Below, piece by piece: positions 45,185 through 54,811 of a stretch of DNA of 64,000 nt (position 1 is the stretch's first letter; every line of letters begins with the position of its first letter). The stretch is from contig LGRX02027184.1 of NCBI GenBank assembly GCA_001247695.2, forward strand, positions 18,263 through 82,262, in the 5' to 3' direction. The notes below the pieces were generated by a model. The model saw only the letters and a program-made list of their open reading frames with translations, was not told where the DNA came from and searched no databases. The DNA comes from Cymbomonas tetramitiformis (taxonomy: Eukaryota > Chlorophyta > Pyramimonadophyceae > Pyramimonadales > Pyramimonadaceae). A program made the position numbers and the translations under genes.

Positions 45185-45256
45185 TGTCGCAAACGCGTGC
45201 ATATGATGGTACAATCTCGGAATCGAACGAACTTAACACTCGCGACTGATCATAAG
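45185..45256 (-). repeat. 3' LTR of the minus-strand element, part 2 (split by insertion)
   Basis: This is the distal 72 bp of LTR copy B. With 54630-54774 and after removing one copy of ATAAG it rebuilds a 212-bp LTR equal in length to copy A. Confidence 0.9.
45252..45256. other. Target-site duplication ATAAG (left)
   Basis: ATAAG directly precedes the 5' LTR; the same 5 bp follow the 3' LTR at 54630-54634. The intact LTR copy A has a single ATAAG at this place, followed by CATCATTAAT, so it shows the empty site. Confidence 0.95.
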
Positions 45257-45949
45257 TGTGCCCGGAGGCACAGCGTGAGCCGATATGCCTATGCGTCCGT
45301 ATGTGTGTCATCGGGGGTGATCTGGGATTGGCACGATGACAGTGAGATTGGGCTTGAAATCACGATGAGAATGAATACCAGATGTCCGGGGTATGACAGT
45401 ATGACAGTATGACACTATGACAGTATGACAGTATGACACTATAGTGGTATGACAGTACTGTGGGGGGTGTCATCGTGGAACTCAGTCAGACCCTCGAAGA
45501 ATGGTCAGATTCGCATCGGGGTTGAAAAGACAATGAAATCGAATATCAGATATTAAGGTTATGACAGTATGACAGTATGACGCTATGACAGTATGACAGT
45601 ATGACAGTACAGTAGTATGACATTATTGTGGGGCAGTCATCGTGTCAGCCTGTTGGCATAACATCTGAATCGAGAATGACGAATCGGAATTAGAAATGAG
45701 ATCGGATCGGGAACTGAACGTTGAGCCGAAGTGTGACATCGGCTCTCGAGTGGTTGACCCTGCAACCTGAGTGACGAGTGAATAAGTAGAGCACTTGAGA
45801 AGTGTTTAGCCTTCAGAACTCGGAACCGAATTATCGTTTGTACCTCAATCTGGCCCTGATCCAGTATATTATAAAAATCCGAATTGTGTACCTTTGCACG
45901 TTCAATCAAAAACATATCTCCGAGCATCTGTCGTCGTGCCCCTGGCACA
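45257..45949 (+). repeat. 5' LTR, 693 bp
   Basis: It has TG...CA termini within TGTGCC/GGCACA inverted ends. It carries a block of TATGACAG octamer repeats (about 45413-45612) in the part where U3 promoter sequences are expected, and TATATTATAAAAATC (about 45866-45880) as a possible TATA-type element. Confidence 0.95.
45413..45612. promoter_or_regulatory. TATGACAG octamer repeats in U3
   Basis: Two clusters (about 45414-45436 with extensions to 45470, and 45559-45612) of tandem TATGACAG/TATGACACTA units, conserved in the 3' LTR. Repeated short motifs in U3 are typical of enhancer or promoter modules; that role is inferred. Confidence 0.4.
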
Positions 45950-45950
45950 T

Positions 45951-45962
45951 TTGGTATCAGCG
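45951..45962 (+). other. Primer-binding site, initiator-Met-tRNA type
   Basis: TTGGTATCAGCG starts one base after the 5' LTR. TGGTATCAG is the usual start of sites complementary to the 3' end of initiator tRNA-Met in Ty3/gypsy elements. The match weakens after nine bases. Confidence 0.6.
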
Positions 45963-46569
45963 TGCTGCGATTTCGCCTCTGCGCAACTCGCCCACGGGCC
46001 TTTTGTAACTTCCGTTGTAATACAGGGGGAGAGCTGCACTTCCGGCTATCTGGGCGCAATTTTAGCCTCCGTAAGTACATTTTTTTTCGTATACAACGGC
46101 CGTATCCTTTGGAAAACATCTCCAAAACTTCATATTTTCGCCCCTTAACACTGGGGGCCCAACCAGGCTCAAAAAAGTCAGCATTCGTTTTCCGATCTTA
46201 ACTTCCAAGTCTGCCCCAGGCTACAAACAACCGTCAGGGAGCACCCTAAAGGGTTTCCCCGGTTTATAGTAGCCAGGAAAACCTCATAGCCCACTTTCTA
46301 GAGCCTTAAAAAGGCGAAAAACAGCCAAAAACAGCCAAAAATAGCCGTTTTAGCCCGTTTTCAGCCTACCCCCAAACCTTCCACAGTAGCCCCCACCACC
46401 AAAAACTCCTTCCCCAGACCCCATAGGACACCCTAGAACCCCCCAATACCGCCCTCACGGCCACCAGCAGCTGGGAAAACCCCTCAAAGTAGCGCTTTTA
46501 GTGGCTTCTGGACAGTTTCGGATCGAGGGTCGGAGGGGACGACGAGTTCCCCGGCACAGACCCCCCATT
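45963..46569 (+). other. 5' leader of the Ty3 element
   Basis: About 600 bp between the primer site and the first in-frame ATG. It contains C/A-rich text with AACAGCCAAAAACAGCCAAA-type short repeats (about 46319-46350). No separate Gag ORF is seen, and the long frame is already open by 46501. Confidence 0.5.
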
Positions 46570-49500
46570 ATGGGCAACAACCGCGGAGAGCCCCGCGACC
46601 TTCGCCCCCGACCGCGTGTTGTCCTACCGCTGCCCATCTATCAGTCCAACCTCGCAGACCCACGGAAAAGGCTAACTGCGTGGCACTGGAAGAGAGATCT
46701 GTACTCCCTTCCCCTCGAAGTCGCCATGCAGAAGGTCCGCAGAGCTCTGCGCAAGTCCCCAGAGGCTGCCAAGGACCTGGTGGATAAAATGTCGGAGCGC
46801 GTCCGCAGCCGTGTACACTCTGGGAGTCGATCGCCAAAGGAGCGCGCGAACCGCGCCAACCAGCTGGCAGAGAGGATACGCATTGCCCGCGAACCCCAAG
46901 ATCGCAAGGAAGGCCATCAGCGCATAGCATTGTGGCACCTCCTTTCACACGACGGTCGCCAGCAAGTCCCCGAATCCTCTAACACCAGCTCCCACGACCT
47001 CTACGCGGCTTGGAGAGAGCTGTCGCCTGCCGAGCAGCAAAAGGCAATCGCCACTTCGAGTCCAGACTCTTCCCCAGGTAGCAGGCTGTGGGAAAAGGAG
47101 GGTGCACGAAGAGCAGCAGCGAGGTCTTCGACATCCCTCTGCACCCTGGACACTGAAGTGGGCACGATACCTGGGACAGCGGGAGATGTGGGTTTACCTG
47201 GCGCCTGGTGCAGTCTGCACGCAGTACACCAGTACAAGATGAGGAAGCTGGGTCCCAGCCCCTTGGGAGCATCCCCTCCATCATCCTCGCTGGCCGAGCC
47301 CACAACAGAGACTACATCTTCGCACCATGATAACGCGCCGGCCACTCCGGGAGGAAACCCCGAAGGTTCATCCTACTGCTCAGAGGCGGGGGAGACCTCC
47401 GCACCCAGTTCGCTTTGCTTCACCCAGCAGATGACCACCGTCAAAACGCATGAAGTGGATGAAGCGCCACCCTGTCTCGACAGCCACCCCATCGCTGAAG
47501 ACCCTGAGGTGATGGAAGAGGAGTCCTCGGTCAACTCGCTCTGCTTCACCCAGCAGATGGCAGCAGCTGGGACCCCTCAGACGAGAACTGACCACCAGAG
47601 CTCCCACCAGCTCGCCCACAACTCCCCTGCTGGCAGCCCTCAGCATGACGAGGATCCTCTCACCCATGGCAGTCTCACCAATAGTGTCGCTACCCACGTG
47701 AGCCCCACAGTAAGCGGCACTACCCATGTTAGCCCTACCACCAGTGGCACTACACATGTGAGCCCTACTACCAGTGACACCACCCATGTCAGCCCCACCT
47801 CGAGCGAATGCACCTCAGCGGGCACCCTGCTGACGGCGAGTGCAGACATCCTCGTCAGTCATCCGCCTGAAGATGTTGATTTGCTGGATGAGGAGTTCTA
47901 CGCCGCGTGTAGGCAAACGTTGGAAGAATGCCGCGAGGCCTCGGACAACCTCCTCCCCAACCTCAAGTGCAAAAGCATACGCACAGATGGGGGAGTTCAG
48001 TGGAAGACCGACATCGAGGGTACCCTTGCAGCGGCACATGACGAAGAAGGACCGCTACTGCTGGTATTCTACGCAACCCTCAGAGGGCACACGGTCAAGG
48101 TGCTGATTGACTCGGGGGCCTCTGACAACTTCATCTCGGAGCAGAGCGCTAAGCGATGTGGCCTCACAACACGAGCTGGCTCCGAGATGCGAGTCACCCT
48201 GGCGGATGGATCTGTGAAGATCACTGGCGCCACCGCGTACGCCAAGTTTAACACGCACACCACCACGGGCACCTATACGGAGAACGCCCTTGCCCTCCGG
48301 ATCCTGCCACTGGGCATACAGGTGGATGTTATCCTCGGCGGAAGGTGGCTGCGCAGTCACTCTCCTGTCACTCTGGGCTATGAAGGGAATGGCTCCGTCT
48401 CCTTCCTCAGGAAGTCCCGCAGTGGCAAGATTGGGGATCGCGTCACCATCACAGGCTGTTCTCCTGGGAAAGCATCTGGGGACAGGTCTCCGAAGGGCAC
48501 GGCCTGCGCGGGATTGGTGGATGAGGTGTTCCTAACCCCTGCCCAGCTGAAGAAGTACCTGGTGTATGCGGAGACGCAGAAGCTACGCGGCAATGACGAC
48601 CCGGAGATACAGCCCGCCTGGCTCATGGTGGCCGAGAAGTCCCCCGACGATACTGCTTCTGCCTTTGCAGCCACGGCTATCGACTCTGAGAACGCCGAAC
48701 CCGCTGCGGATACTGAAGATGCAGAAGTGAGCCCTGAGTGGACCCTCAAGTTTCAGGACTTCTGGGGTGAGGAGTACAAGAAGGAGATGACGACTGCCCT
48801 ACCGAACATCGATGGACTCAGACATGACCCCCAAGATGAAGCCAACATTAACCTGGACCCTGAGCTGAGCAAGAAGGGACCTCCCTGCCAGCGCATCTAC
48901 AAGAAGTCCGCAGAGGAACTCCGCCAACTTCGAGAACGCGTGGAGACTCTGATGTCCAAGGGCTACATCCGACCCTCTTCCAGCCCTTATGCAGCTCCCT
49001 GTTTGATGGTCCCTAAACCCGGGAACCCCAAGGAGCTGCGACTGGTGATCGATTACCGGCTCCTCAACCGCCAGACAGTTAAGGACAAGTATCCTCTCCC
49101 AGACATCCAGATGATGTTCGACGAGATGCAGGGTGCGAAGTTCTTCTCTTCGTTCGACGCGGTGGATGGCTTCTGGCAAGTACCGATGGCACCAGGAGAT
49201 GTCGAGAAGACCGCCTTCACCACCCAGATGGGGTCATATGAGTGGTTGGTCATGCCGCAGGGGCTGCAGAATTCACCATCTCAGTACCAGCGACGGATGC
49301 AGCGGGCCTTGGGCCATCTCCCATTTGTCCGGATCTTCATCGATGATGTGGTCGTCTTCAGCAACACCGCTGCAGAGCACTACGAGCACGTCAAACAACT
49401 GCTCCTGACATGCAGGGAGAAGGGCGTCTTCCTCAAGAGGTCCAAGTGCCAGCTGTTGAAGAAATCCTTGCGGTTCCTTGGCCACTGTATCTCCGCAGAT

Positions 49501-52500
49501 GGCTGCAGACCCCAACACGACAAGGTGGCTGCAGTGAGGGACTGGCCCGAGCTGGAGACGGTTACCCACGTCAGGCAGTTCTTGGGCCTAGCGGGGTATT
49601 ACCGCAGGTTCATCCACTGCTTCTCCGAGATCGCTCAGCCCCTCACCCGGTTGACCAAGTCGGACGTACCCTGGGAGTGGGGTCCCATGCAGCAGTGGGC
49701 CTTCGAGGAGCTGAAGAAGGCCCTCACATCAGCGCCAGTGCTCGCCTTGCCCAACATTAAGGGTGCCGCAGACGGCACAGCGCCTTTCGTGGTGCAGACG
49801 GATGCTAGCGGCATCGCTCTTGGGGGAGTACTTATGCAAGACAATGGAGATGGTCTTGGGCTGCGCGTGATAGCATACGAGAGCCGCCAGTTCTCAGCCG
49901 CCGAGCAGAATTACCACACCGGCGAGCGTGAGCTAGGTGCTCTACACCACTGTACCACCGTCACCTGGCGGCATTACCTCATCTTCACCAACTTCCGCAT
50001 CCAGGGTGATCACCGCCCCCTTGAATGGCTGATGGAACCTGGCAGAGAGCTTAGCCGCAGACAGGCACGCTGGTACATGGATCTGGTGGAGGTGGGAGTC
50101 CCGAGAATGGAGTACATCAAGGGAGCGCTGCTGCTGGTACCAGACGCCCTGTCCAGAAGACCCGACTTCAAAGACAAGGACGTTCGCGAGGGGTTGAAGG
50201 AGGCAGGAGTGATCGACCCCACCTCAGACCTGCCGAAAGACCCTCTGGCAACGCTGGAGTCTGAATGCTTCTCCAGCTCACCACCCGCAGCTCATCCCCA
50301 CTGGGCTCAGACGGTTGACTGTTGGCTCTCAGCAGTGGAGACCCTCTCCGTGGCGGAACAAGCCATGGACATGGGGGAGACCATCGCTCTCGTTAATCCG
50401 AAGCTCTATAAGGGAATGAAGGAGGATCACCTCGACTTCGACATGCCTGATTGGCCTGAAGCTGATAGCGCGAAGCCGACAGAAGCTCCACACCAACCCC
50501 CTGACAGAGCTCCACCTCAGATAAGGATAACGAGGAGCATGTCACGCGCTGGAAGAGCCCCTACGACTCCAGCGTCTCCACAGTTGGCGTCACCGAAGAC
50601 GCGAACGCCATCACGAGCTGACGCATCGGAGGCGCCCACTGAGAAGGTGCCAGTGAGCTCACCATCCCCGCAGCAGGCGCCCCAGCAGTCAGCTCCATCC
50701 CCGGTCCTTCACCCGCAAAAACGGCAGACTCCCCCCGAAGACTCACAGAATTGGCGTGTCCGAGCAGAGTACTCCTCGAAGTACGCCGAGAAGTTTGGAC
50801 CCTTCGATGTGGACGCCTGTTGTGACTTTGGCGGCCGCAACAGACAGGCGGATAGATTCTGGACAGACTGCCTTTCAGAGAAATGGAGGGGCCTTCGGGT
50901 TTGGTGTAACCCTCCATATAACTCCAAGCACATTACGGTGGAGGCGATTTTGAACAAGTATATCGCAGAATGGAAGGCAGACCCAGAAAACACCTCAGCA
51001 GTCTTCGTCCTACCAGATCACCAGTCCAAGCTCCCCGCGTGGCGCAAACTTTTCAGAAAGGCCAATATGCAGATCGTGGAGGTCATCCCTACTCACGATG
51101 ATAAGGGCGAGCCCAATCAGTTCTTCGAGAACCCAGATGGGAAGGCCTTCGACCTTCGTTGGCCTGTTCTGATAGTACACGCCCCTCCCGCCAAACCACA
51201 GCCGGCACGCGTGAGGCACCCGCGAACGGCCCCCGCTGTGATAAGGACAGGTGAGGCAGCAGCCTTCAGAGACGCATCCTCCCAGCAGTCGGACTCAAAG
51301 TTCCTGCGTGCGTTGAAAGCGGAGTACACCCGAGAGGGGACACTTCGTTCGCTGCGGGAGAAAGTGAAGGCGGCACCACACCAATGCCTACAGGACTTCA
51401 GGCTGGTGGGTGAAGTGGTTTGGAGGACCGCAGCAGGGAGATATCAGTTGGTGCTGGGGGAGGACTCTCCACTTCGAGAAGTAGTGATTCGCCATGCTCA
51501 TGAGTCATTGTCCTCAGGCCATACTGGGCGAGACAAGACTCTGGAGAGGGTGCTGCGGCGCTTCTATTGGCGTGGTGCCGCAGAAGATGTGGGCACCTGG
51601 GTTGCGTCCTGCGCAGTGTGCCAATCAGTGAGACCGCGGGGAACTTACCCGGATGGGTTGCTAAACCCTCACAGCATCCCGAACAGGCCATGGCAGGATG
51701 TCGCGGTGGACTTCGTCACCGGCCTGCCGGTATCAGAGAGGGGCAATGATGCTTTCGTGGCCTTCACCTGCAAGCTGACGAAGATGGTCCACGTTGTGCC
51801 AATGAACTTCGGCGACAGCTCCGCAGCTGTGGTTGCCAGAATCTACTTTGACTCGGTGTGGCGCTTACATGGCGCGCCTATGAAGATTGTCTCTGATCGT
51901 GACCCGCGGTTTCAAGATGCTTTCTGGCAGGAACTCATGAGACTGATGGGTGTGAAAGTGGCTCGTACCACGCCGTACAACCCTCGGTCTGACGGCCAGG
52001 CGGAACACAGCAACAGGGTTATTGAGGACATGCTCAGGTCCTTTGTTGACGCCAATGTGGAGGACTGGGATCTGTTCACCACTAACGTGGAGTTCGCGAT
52101 CAATGACTCCAGGAGTGAATCTACTGGCTTCACGCCGTTTGAACTAGTGTTCGGGTTCTCGCCGCTGTCGCAGTTGGATCTTTTCCTGGAGGCCGCACAG
52201 TCCACCGCTGGACGACGAACTGGGGGAGTAGGCACCGCACACGAAGTGGCTGTGAAATTTTCGTCGCAGCTGCGGGACGCCAGGCAGCGGTTGGAGCTGG
52301 CTCAACAGCGACAGCGCGAACAGTTTGATCGCAGACACGGGCAGCGGGAGTATGCTGTTGGAGATCTGGTCTGGATAGAGGCGAAACACCTTACGGAGAA
52401 GGTGATGGATCGCTCCATCTGTAGGAAACTGACCAAGCGCTGGCATGGACCAGTTCCTGTGACCGAACGCTTCTTCAGCGATATACAGATGACCATGCCC

Positions 52501-53748
52501 GAAGCCGACAGAGGAGCTCCAGTAGCCTACCGCCTACGCCTCCCTCCTCACTGGCGGATTCACGACGTGTTCGCTCAACATCGCCTCAAACCGTACACCA
52601 GCGGTCAAGATGCTTTTGCCGCACGCGATCACCTAGCAGTACCTGAAGAGGTGGTAGTGGACGGTCAGAAGGAAGCACACGTTGAGCGTATCCTTGCACG
52701 TCGAGTGCGGTCTGTTCGAGGAAAGGAGGTGGAAGAGTGGAAGGTTCGCTGGACTGGCTACTCCAAAGCTCACGACCAATGGAGGACGCGTGACAAACTT
52801 GAACGCGGAAGTCCACTTCAACAACTTCGTGAATTCGAGCAAGCGAGACTGCACATGGAAGCGCAAGTCCGCGACGAAGCCACTCGGCGACGCGAGCAGC
52901 GTGGCCGCCACTCCGCTCAAGCCGGAATGACACTGGCTCACCTCATCACCAATCCCTGCGATGAACTGGACCAGCTCGAACAGATGGAAGATGATATCCC
53001 CCTGCCGTGGGAACGTCAGGAGCGCGTGGAAGATGGGTCGTTGGCACTGGTGACAGAGCTGCTGGCAATACAGGCAAAAACAACCCGCACGCCCAGGATT
53101 CTCGTACTTTTCAGCGGTACTGGCTCAGTAGAGAGGGAATTCCTAAATTGCTTCCCCTCCGCCTCAGTGGTGACCCTCGACTCCGGGCATATCTGGCAAC
53201 CCACTCATGTGTGTGACATCCTGCAATGGGACTACAAGCAATACCCGCCTGGATTCTTCGATGTTATTTGGGCAAGTCCCCCCTGCAGGCAGTACAGTCA
53301 AGCGCGCACCACTGGTGGACCCCCTGACCTTCCCCAGGCTGACAAAATCGTACGACGAGCATTGCAGATCATTGACTACCTAGAGCCAAAACATTGGTTC
53401 ATGGAAAACCCCAGAGGTCGCTTCCCTAACGCGCTACGGCTTCGCCCTATGATGCGCCAGCTTCCCCCACCGCTGGTGTGTACCTACTGCATGTATGGTA
53501 CGCAGTACATGAAACCCACCTGCATATGGACGAACTCAGCACCACCCTCGCCCCTGCTACGCTGTACTACTTCGACACCGTGTGCGTGCAGATGGGCAAC
53601 CGGTGCTCACCCAGAGACTGCTCAGCTTGGACCTCACCCGCAGCAGACTGGAGCAGGTCAATCTGCGAGTGTATACCCCGTACCAGCACTACTGCTACGA
53701 CAACTTTTCCGACATTTACGCCTCCGCGACACTGAAGACCCGCTTTAG
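46570..53748 (+). CDS. Ty3/gypsy polyprotein: PR-RT-RNaseH-Dam methyltransferase-IN-chromodomain-C5 methyltransferase
   Basis: One uninterrupted 2,392-residue frame from ATG 46570. Residues 1 to about 480 are basic, then Ser/Thr/Pro-rich (repeats HVSPTTSGTT), replacing a normal Gag; no CCHC. Aspartic protease DSGA at 514-517. RT motif A Asp863 (SSFDAVDGFW) and FIDD with Asp925/926. RNase H QTDASG (Asp1078), later GEREL and GDHRPL. About 1395-1540: adenine methyltransferase of the phage Dam type, FDVDACCD (1412 on) and NPPY (1447-1450). Integrase: H/H/CAVC zinc finger, catalytic Asp1714, Asp1776, Glu1812 (D35E). Chromodomain near 52678-52809 (VERIL, WKVRWTGY). C-terminal C5-type methyltransferase: LFSGTG (about 2180), WASPPC with Cys2239, FMENP (about 2277), and IWTN. 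It probably transposes by reverse transcription. That it methylates DNA at adenine and cytosine is inferred from the motifs. No frameshift between Gag and Pol is needed. Confidence 0.93.
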   Translation: MGNNRGEPRDLRPRPRVVLPLPIYQSNLADPRKRLTAWHWKRDLYSLPLEVAMQKVRRALRKSPEAAKDLVDKMSERVRSRVHSGSRSPKERANRANQLAERIRIAREPQDRKEGHQRIALWHLLSHDGRQQVPESSNTSSHDLYAAWRELSPAEQQKAIATSSPDSSPGSRLWEKEGARRAAARSSTSLCTLDTEVGTIPGTAGDVGLPGAWCSLHAVHQYKMRKLGPSPLGASPPSSSLAEPTTETTSSHHDNAPATPGGNPEGSSYCSEAGETSAPSSLCFTQQMTTVKTHEVDEAPPCLDSHPIAEDPEVMEEESSVNSLCFTQQMAAAGTPQTRTDHQSSHQLAHNSPAGSPQHDEDPLTHGSLTNSVATHVSPTVSGTTHVSPTTSGTTHVSPTTSDTTHVSPTSSECTSAGTLLTASADILVSHPPEDVDLLDEEFYAACRQTLEECREASDNLLPNLKCKSIRTDGGVQWKTDIEGTLAAAHDEEGPLLLVFYATLRGHTVKVLIDSGASDNFISEQSAKRCGLTTRAGSEMRVTLADGSVKITGATAYAKFNTHTTTGTYTENALALRILPLGIQVDVILGGRWLRSHSPVTLGYEGNGSVSFLRKSRSGKIGDRVTITGCSPGKASGDRSPKGTACAGLVDEVFLTPAQLKKYLVYAETQKLRGNDDPEIQPAWLMVAEKSPDDTASAFAATAIDSENAEPAADTEDAEVSPEWTLKFQDFWGEEYKKEMTTALPNIDGLRHDPQDEANINLDPELSKKGPPCQRIYKKSAEELRQLRERVETLMSKGYIRPSSSPYAAPCLMVPKPGNPKELRLVIDYRLLNRQTVKDKYPLPDIQMMFDEMQGAKFFSSFDAVDGFWQVPMAPGDVEKTAFTTQMGSYEWLVMPQGLQNSPSQYQRRMQRALGHLPFVRIFIDDVVVFSNTAAEHYEHVKQLLLTCREKGVFLKRSKCQLLKKSLRFLGHCISADGCRPQHDKVAAVRDWPELETVTHVRQFLGLAGYYRRFIHCFSEIAQPLTRLTKSDVPWEWGPMQQWAFEELKKALTSAPVLALPNIKGAADGTAPFVVQTDASGIALGGVLMQDNGDGLGLRVIAYESRQFSAAEQNYHTGERELGALHHCTTVTWRHYLIFTNFRIQGDHRPLEWLMEPGRELSRRQARWYMDLVEVGVPRMEYIKGALLLVPDALSRRPDFKDKDVREGLKEAGVIDPTSDLPKDPLATLESECFSSSPPAAHPHWAQTVDCWLSAVETLSVAEQAMDMGETIALVNPKLYKGMKEDHLDFDMPDWPEADSAKPTEAPHQPPDRAPPQIRITRSMSRAGRAPTTPASPQLASPKTRTPSRADASEAPTEKVPVSSPSPQQAPQQSAPSPVLHPQKRQTPPEDSQNWRVRAEYSSKYAEKFGPFDVDACCDFGGRNRQADRFWTDCLSEKWRGLRVWCNPPYNSKHITVEAILNKYIAEWKADPENTSAVFVLPDHQSKLPAWRKLFRKANMQIVEVIPTHDDKGEPNQFFENPDGKAFDLRWPVLIVHAPPAKPQPARVRHPRTAPAVIRTGEAAAFRDASSQQSDSKFLRALKAEYTREGTLRSLREKVKAAPHQCLQDFRLVGEVVWRTAAGRYQLVLGEDSPLREVVIRHAHESLSSGHTGRDKTLERVLRRFYWRGAAEDVGTWVASCAVCQSVRPRGTYPDGLLNPHSIPNRPWQDVAVDFVTGLPVSERGNDAFVAFTCKLTKMVHVVPMNFGDSSAAVVARIYFDSVWRLHGAPMKIVSDRDPRFQDAFWQELMRLMGVKVARTTPYNPRSDGQAEHSNRVIEDMLRSFVDANVEDWDLFTTNVEFAINDSRSESTGFTPFELVFGFSPLSQLDLFLEAAQSTAGRRTGGVGTAHEVAVKFSSQLRDARQRLELAQQRQREQFDRRHGQREYAVGDLVWIEAKHLTEKVMDRSICRKLTKRWHGPVPVTERFFSDIQMTMPEADRGAPVAYRLRLPPHWRIHDVFAQHRLKPYTSGQDAFAARDHLAVPEEVVVDGQKEAHVERILARRVRSVRGKEVEEWKVRWTGYSKAHDQWRTRDKLERGSPLQQLREFEQARLHMEAQVRDEATRRREQRGRHSAQAGMTLAHLITNPCDELDQLEQMEDDIPLPWERQERVEDGSLALVTELLAIQAKTTRTPRILVLFSGTGSVEREFLNCFPSASVVTLDSGHIWQPTHVCDILQWDYKQYPPGFFDVIWASPPCRQYSQARTTGGPPDLPQADKIVRRALQIIDYLEPKHWFMENPRGRFPNALRLRPMMRQLPPPLVCTYCMYGTQYMKPTCIWTNSAPPSPLLRCTTSTPCACRWATGAHPETAQLGPHPQQTGAGQSASVYPVPALLLRQLFRHLRLRDTEDPL

Positions 53749-53936
53749 ATTCCAAGTGGCACCCTTCTTCTTGAAAGTGGTGCCCTGGTAGCGGCAGGCG
53801 AACTATGCTCGAAGAGGAACCAGAGAACCTAAGAACTGGAAACAGCAAGGAACCAGAGAACCTAAGAACTGGAACTTAGATGGGTACCTTAGCGGAGTGA
53901 TCCCAGGAGGTAGACCACTCCTAAGGGGGGGAGAGT
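53749..53936 (+). promoter_or_regulatory. 3' untranslated part ending in the polypurine tract
   Basis: It holds a direct repeat of AACCAGAGAACCTAAGAACT (about 53817 and 53850). It ends with AAGGGGGGGAGAG (53923-53935), one base before the 3' LTR, as expected for the plus-strand primer. Confidence 0.8.
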
Positions 53937-54629
53937 TGTGCCCGGAGGCACAGCGTGAGCCGATATGCCTATGCGTCCGTATGTGTGTCATCGGGAGTGA
54001 TCTGGGATTGGCACGATGACAGTGAGATTGGGCTTGAAATCACGATGAGAATGAATACCAGATGTCCGGGGTATGACAGTATGACAGTATGACACTATGA
54101 CAGTATGACAGTATGACACTATAGTGGTATGACAGTACTGTGGGGGGTGTCATCGTGGAACTCAGTCAGACCCTCGAAGAATGGTCAGATTCGCATCGGG
54201 GTTGAAAAGACAATGAAATCGAATATCAGATATTAAGGTTATGACAGTATGACAGTATGACGCTATGACAGTATGACAGTATGACAGTACAGTAGTATGA
54301 CAGTATTGTGGGGCAGTCATCGTGTCAGCCTGTTGGCATAACATCTGAATCGAGAATGACGAATCGGAATTAGAAATGAGATCGGATCGGGAACTGAACG
54401 TTGAGCCGAAGTGTGACATCGGCTCTCGAGTGGTTGACCCTGCAACCTGAGTGACGAGTGAATAAGTAGAGCACTTGAGAAGTGTTTAGCCTTCAGAACT
54501 CGGAACCGAATTATCGTTTGTACCTCAATCTGGCCCTGATCCAGTATATTATAAAAATCCGAATTGTGTACCTTTGCACGTTCAATCAAAAACATATCTC
54601 CGAGCATCTGTCGTCGTGCCCCTGGCACA
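53937..54629 (+). repeat. 3' LTR, 693 bp
   Basis: Same length as the 5' LTR with two substitutions, followed by ATAAG. Confidence 0.95.
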
Positions 54630-54774
54630 ATAAGCATCATTAATATCCACTGGTGCCGGTATCTGATCGAGCAATTCTCAACACAGCATAAGATCGTAGA
54701 GCTACAAAATTTTTAAAATTCTGATACCCTGTTATCAAGCGCTGAACTCTTACATGCAAGCCCAGATTCCAACA
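54630..54774 (-). repeat. 3' LTR of the minus-strand element, part 1 (includes ATAAG at 54630-54634)
   Basis: On the minus strand it begins TGTTGGAATCTGGGC directly after a polypurine tract and runs to the insertion point. The rest is at 45185-45256. The first five plus-strand bases (ATAAG) are the right target-site duplication. Confidence 0.9.
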
Positions 54775-54784
54775 TCCCCCATCT
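54775..54784 (-). other. Polypurine tract of the minus-strand element
   Basis: AGATGGGGGA on the minus strand immediately precedes the TGTTGG start of the LTR. The pol frame stops 28 bp upstream, at 54812. Confidence 0.75.
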
Positions 54785-54811
54785 GTAGCTGCTGCGTGCA
54801 GTAGCACAGAC

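Larger units (their letters stand above)
45257..54629 (+). mobile_element. Complete Ty3/gypsy chromovirus-like retrotransposon with two DNA-methyltransferase domains
   Basis: A 9,373-bp element with 693-bp LTRs starting TGTGCC and ending GGCACA, a primer-binding site, one long intact ORF, a polypurine tract and a 5-bp target duplication. The LTRs differ at only two positions (45316 G versus 53996 A; 45623 T versus 54303 G), so insertion is recent. RT, RNase H and D35E integrase residues are all present, so the copy may be active. It lies within the LTR of another retroelement. Confidence 0.93.
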
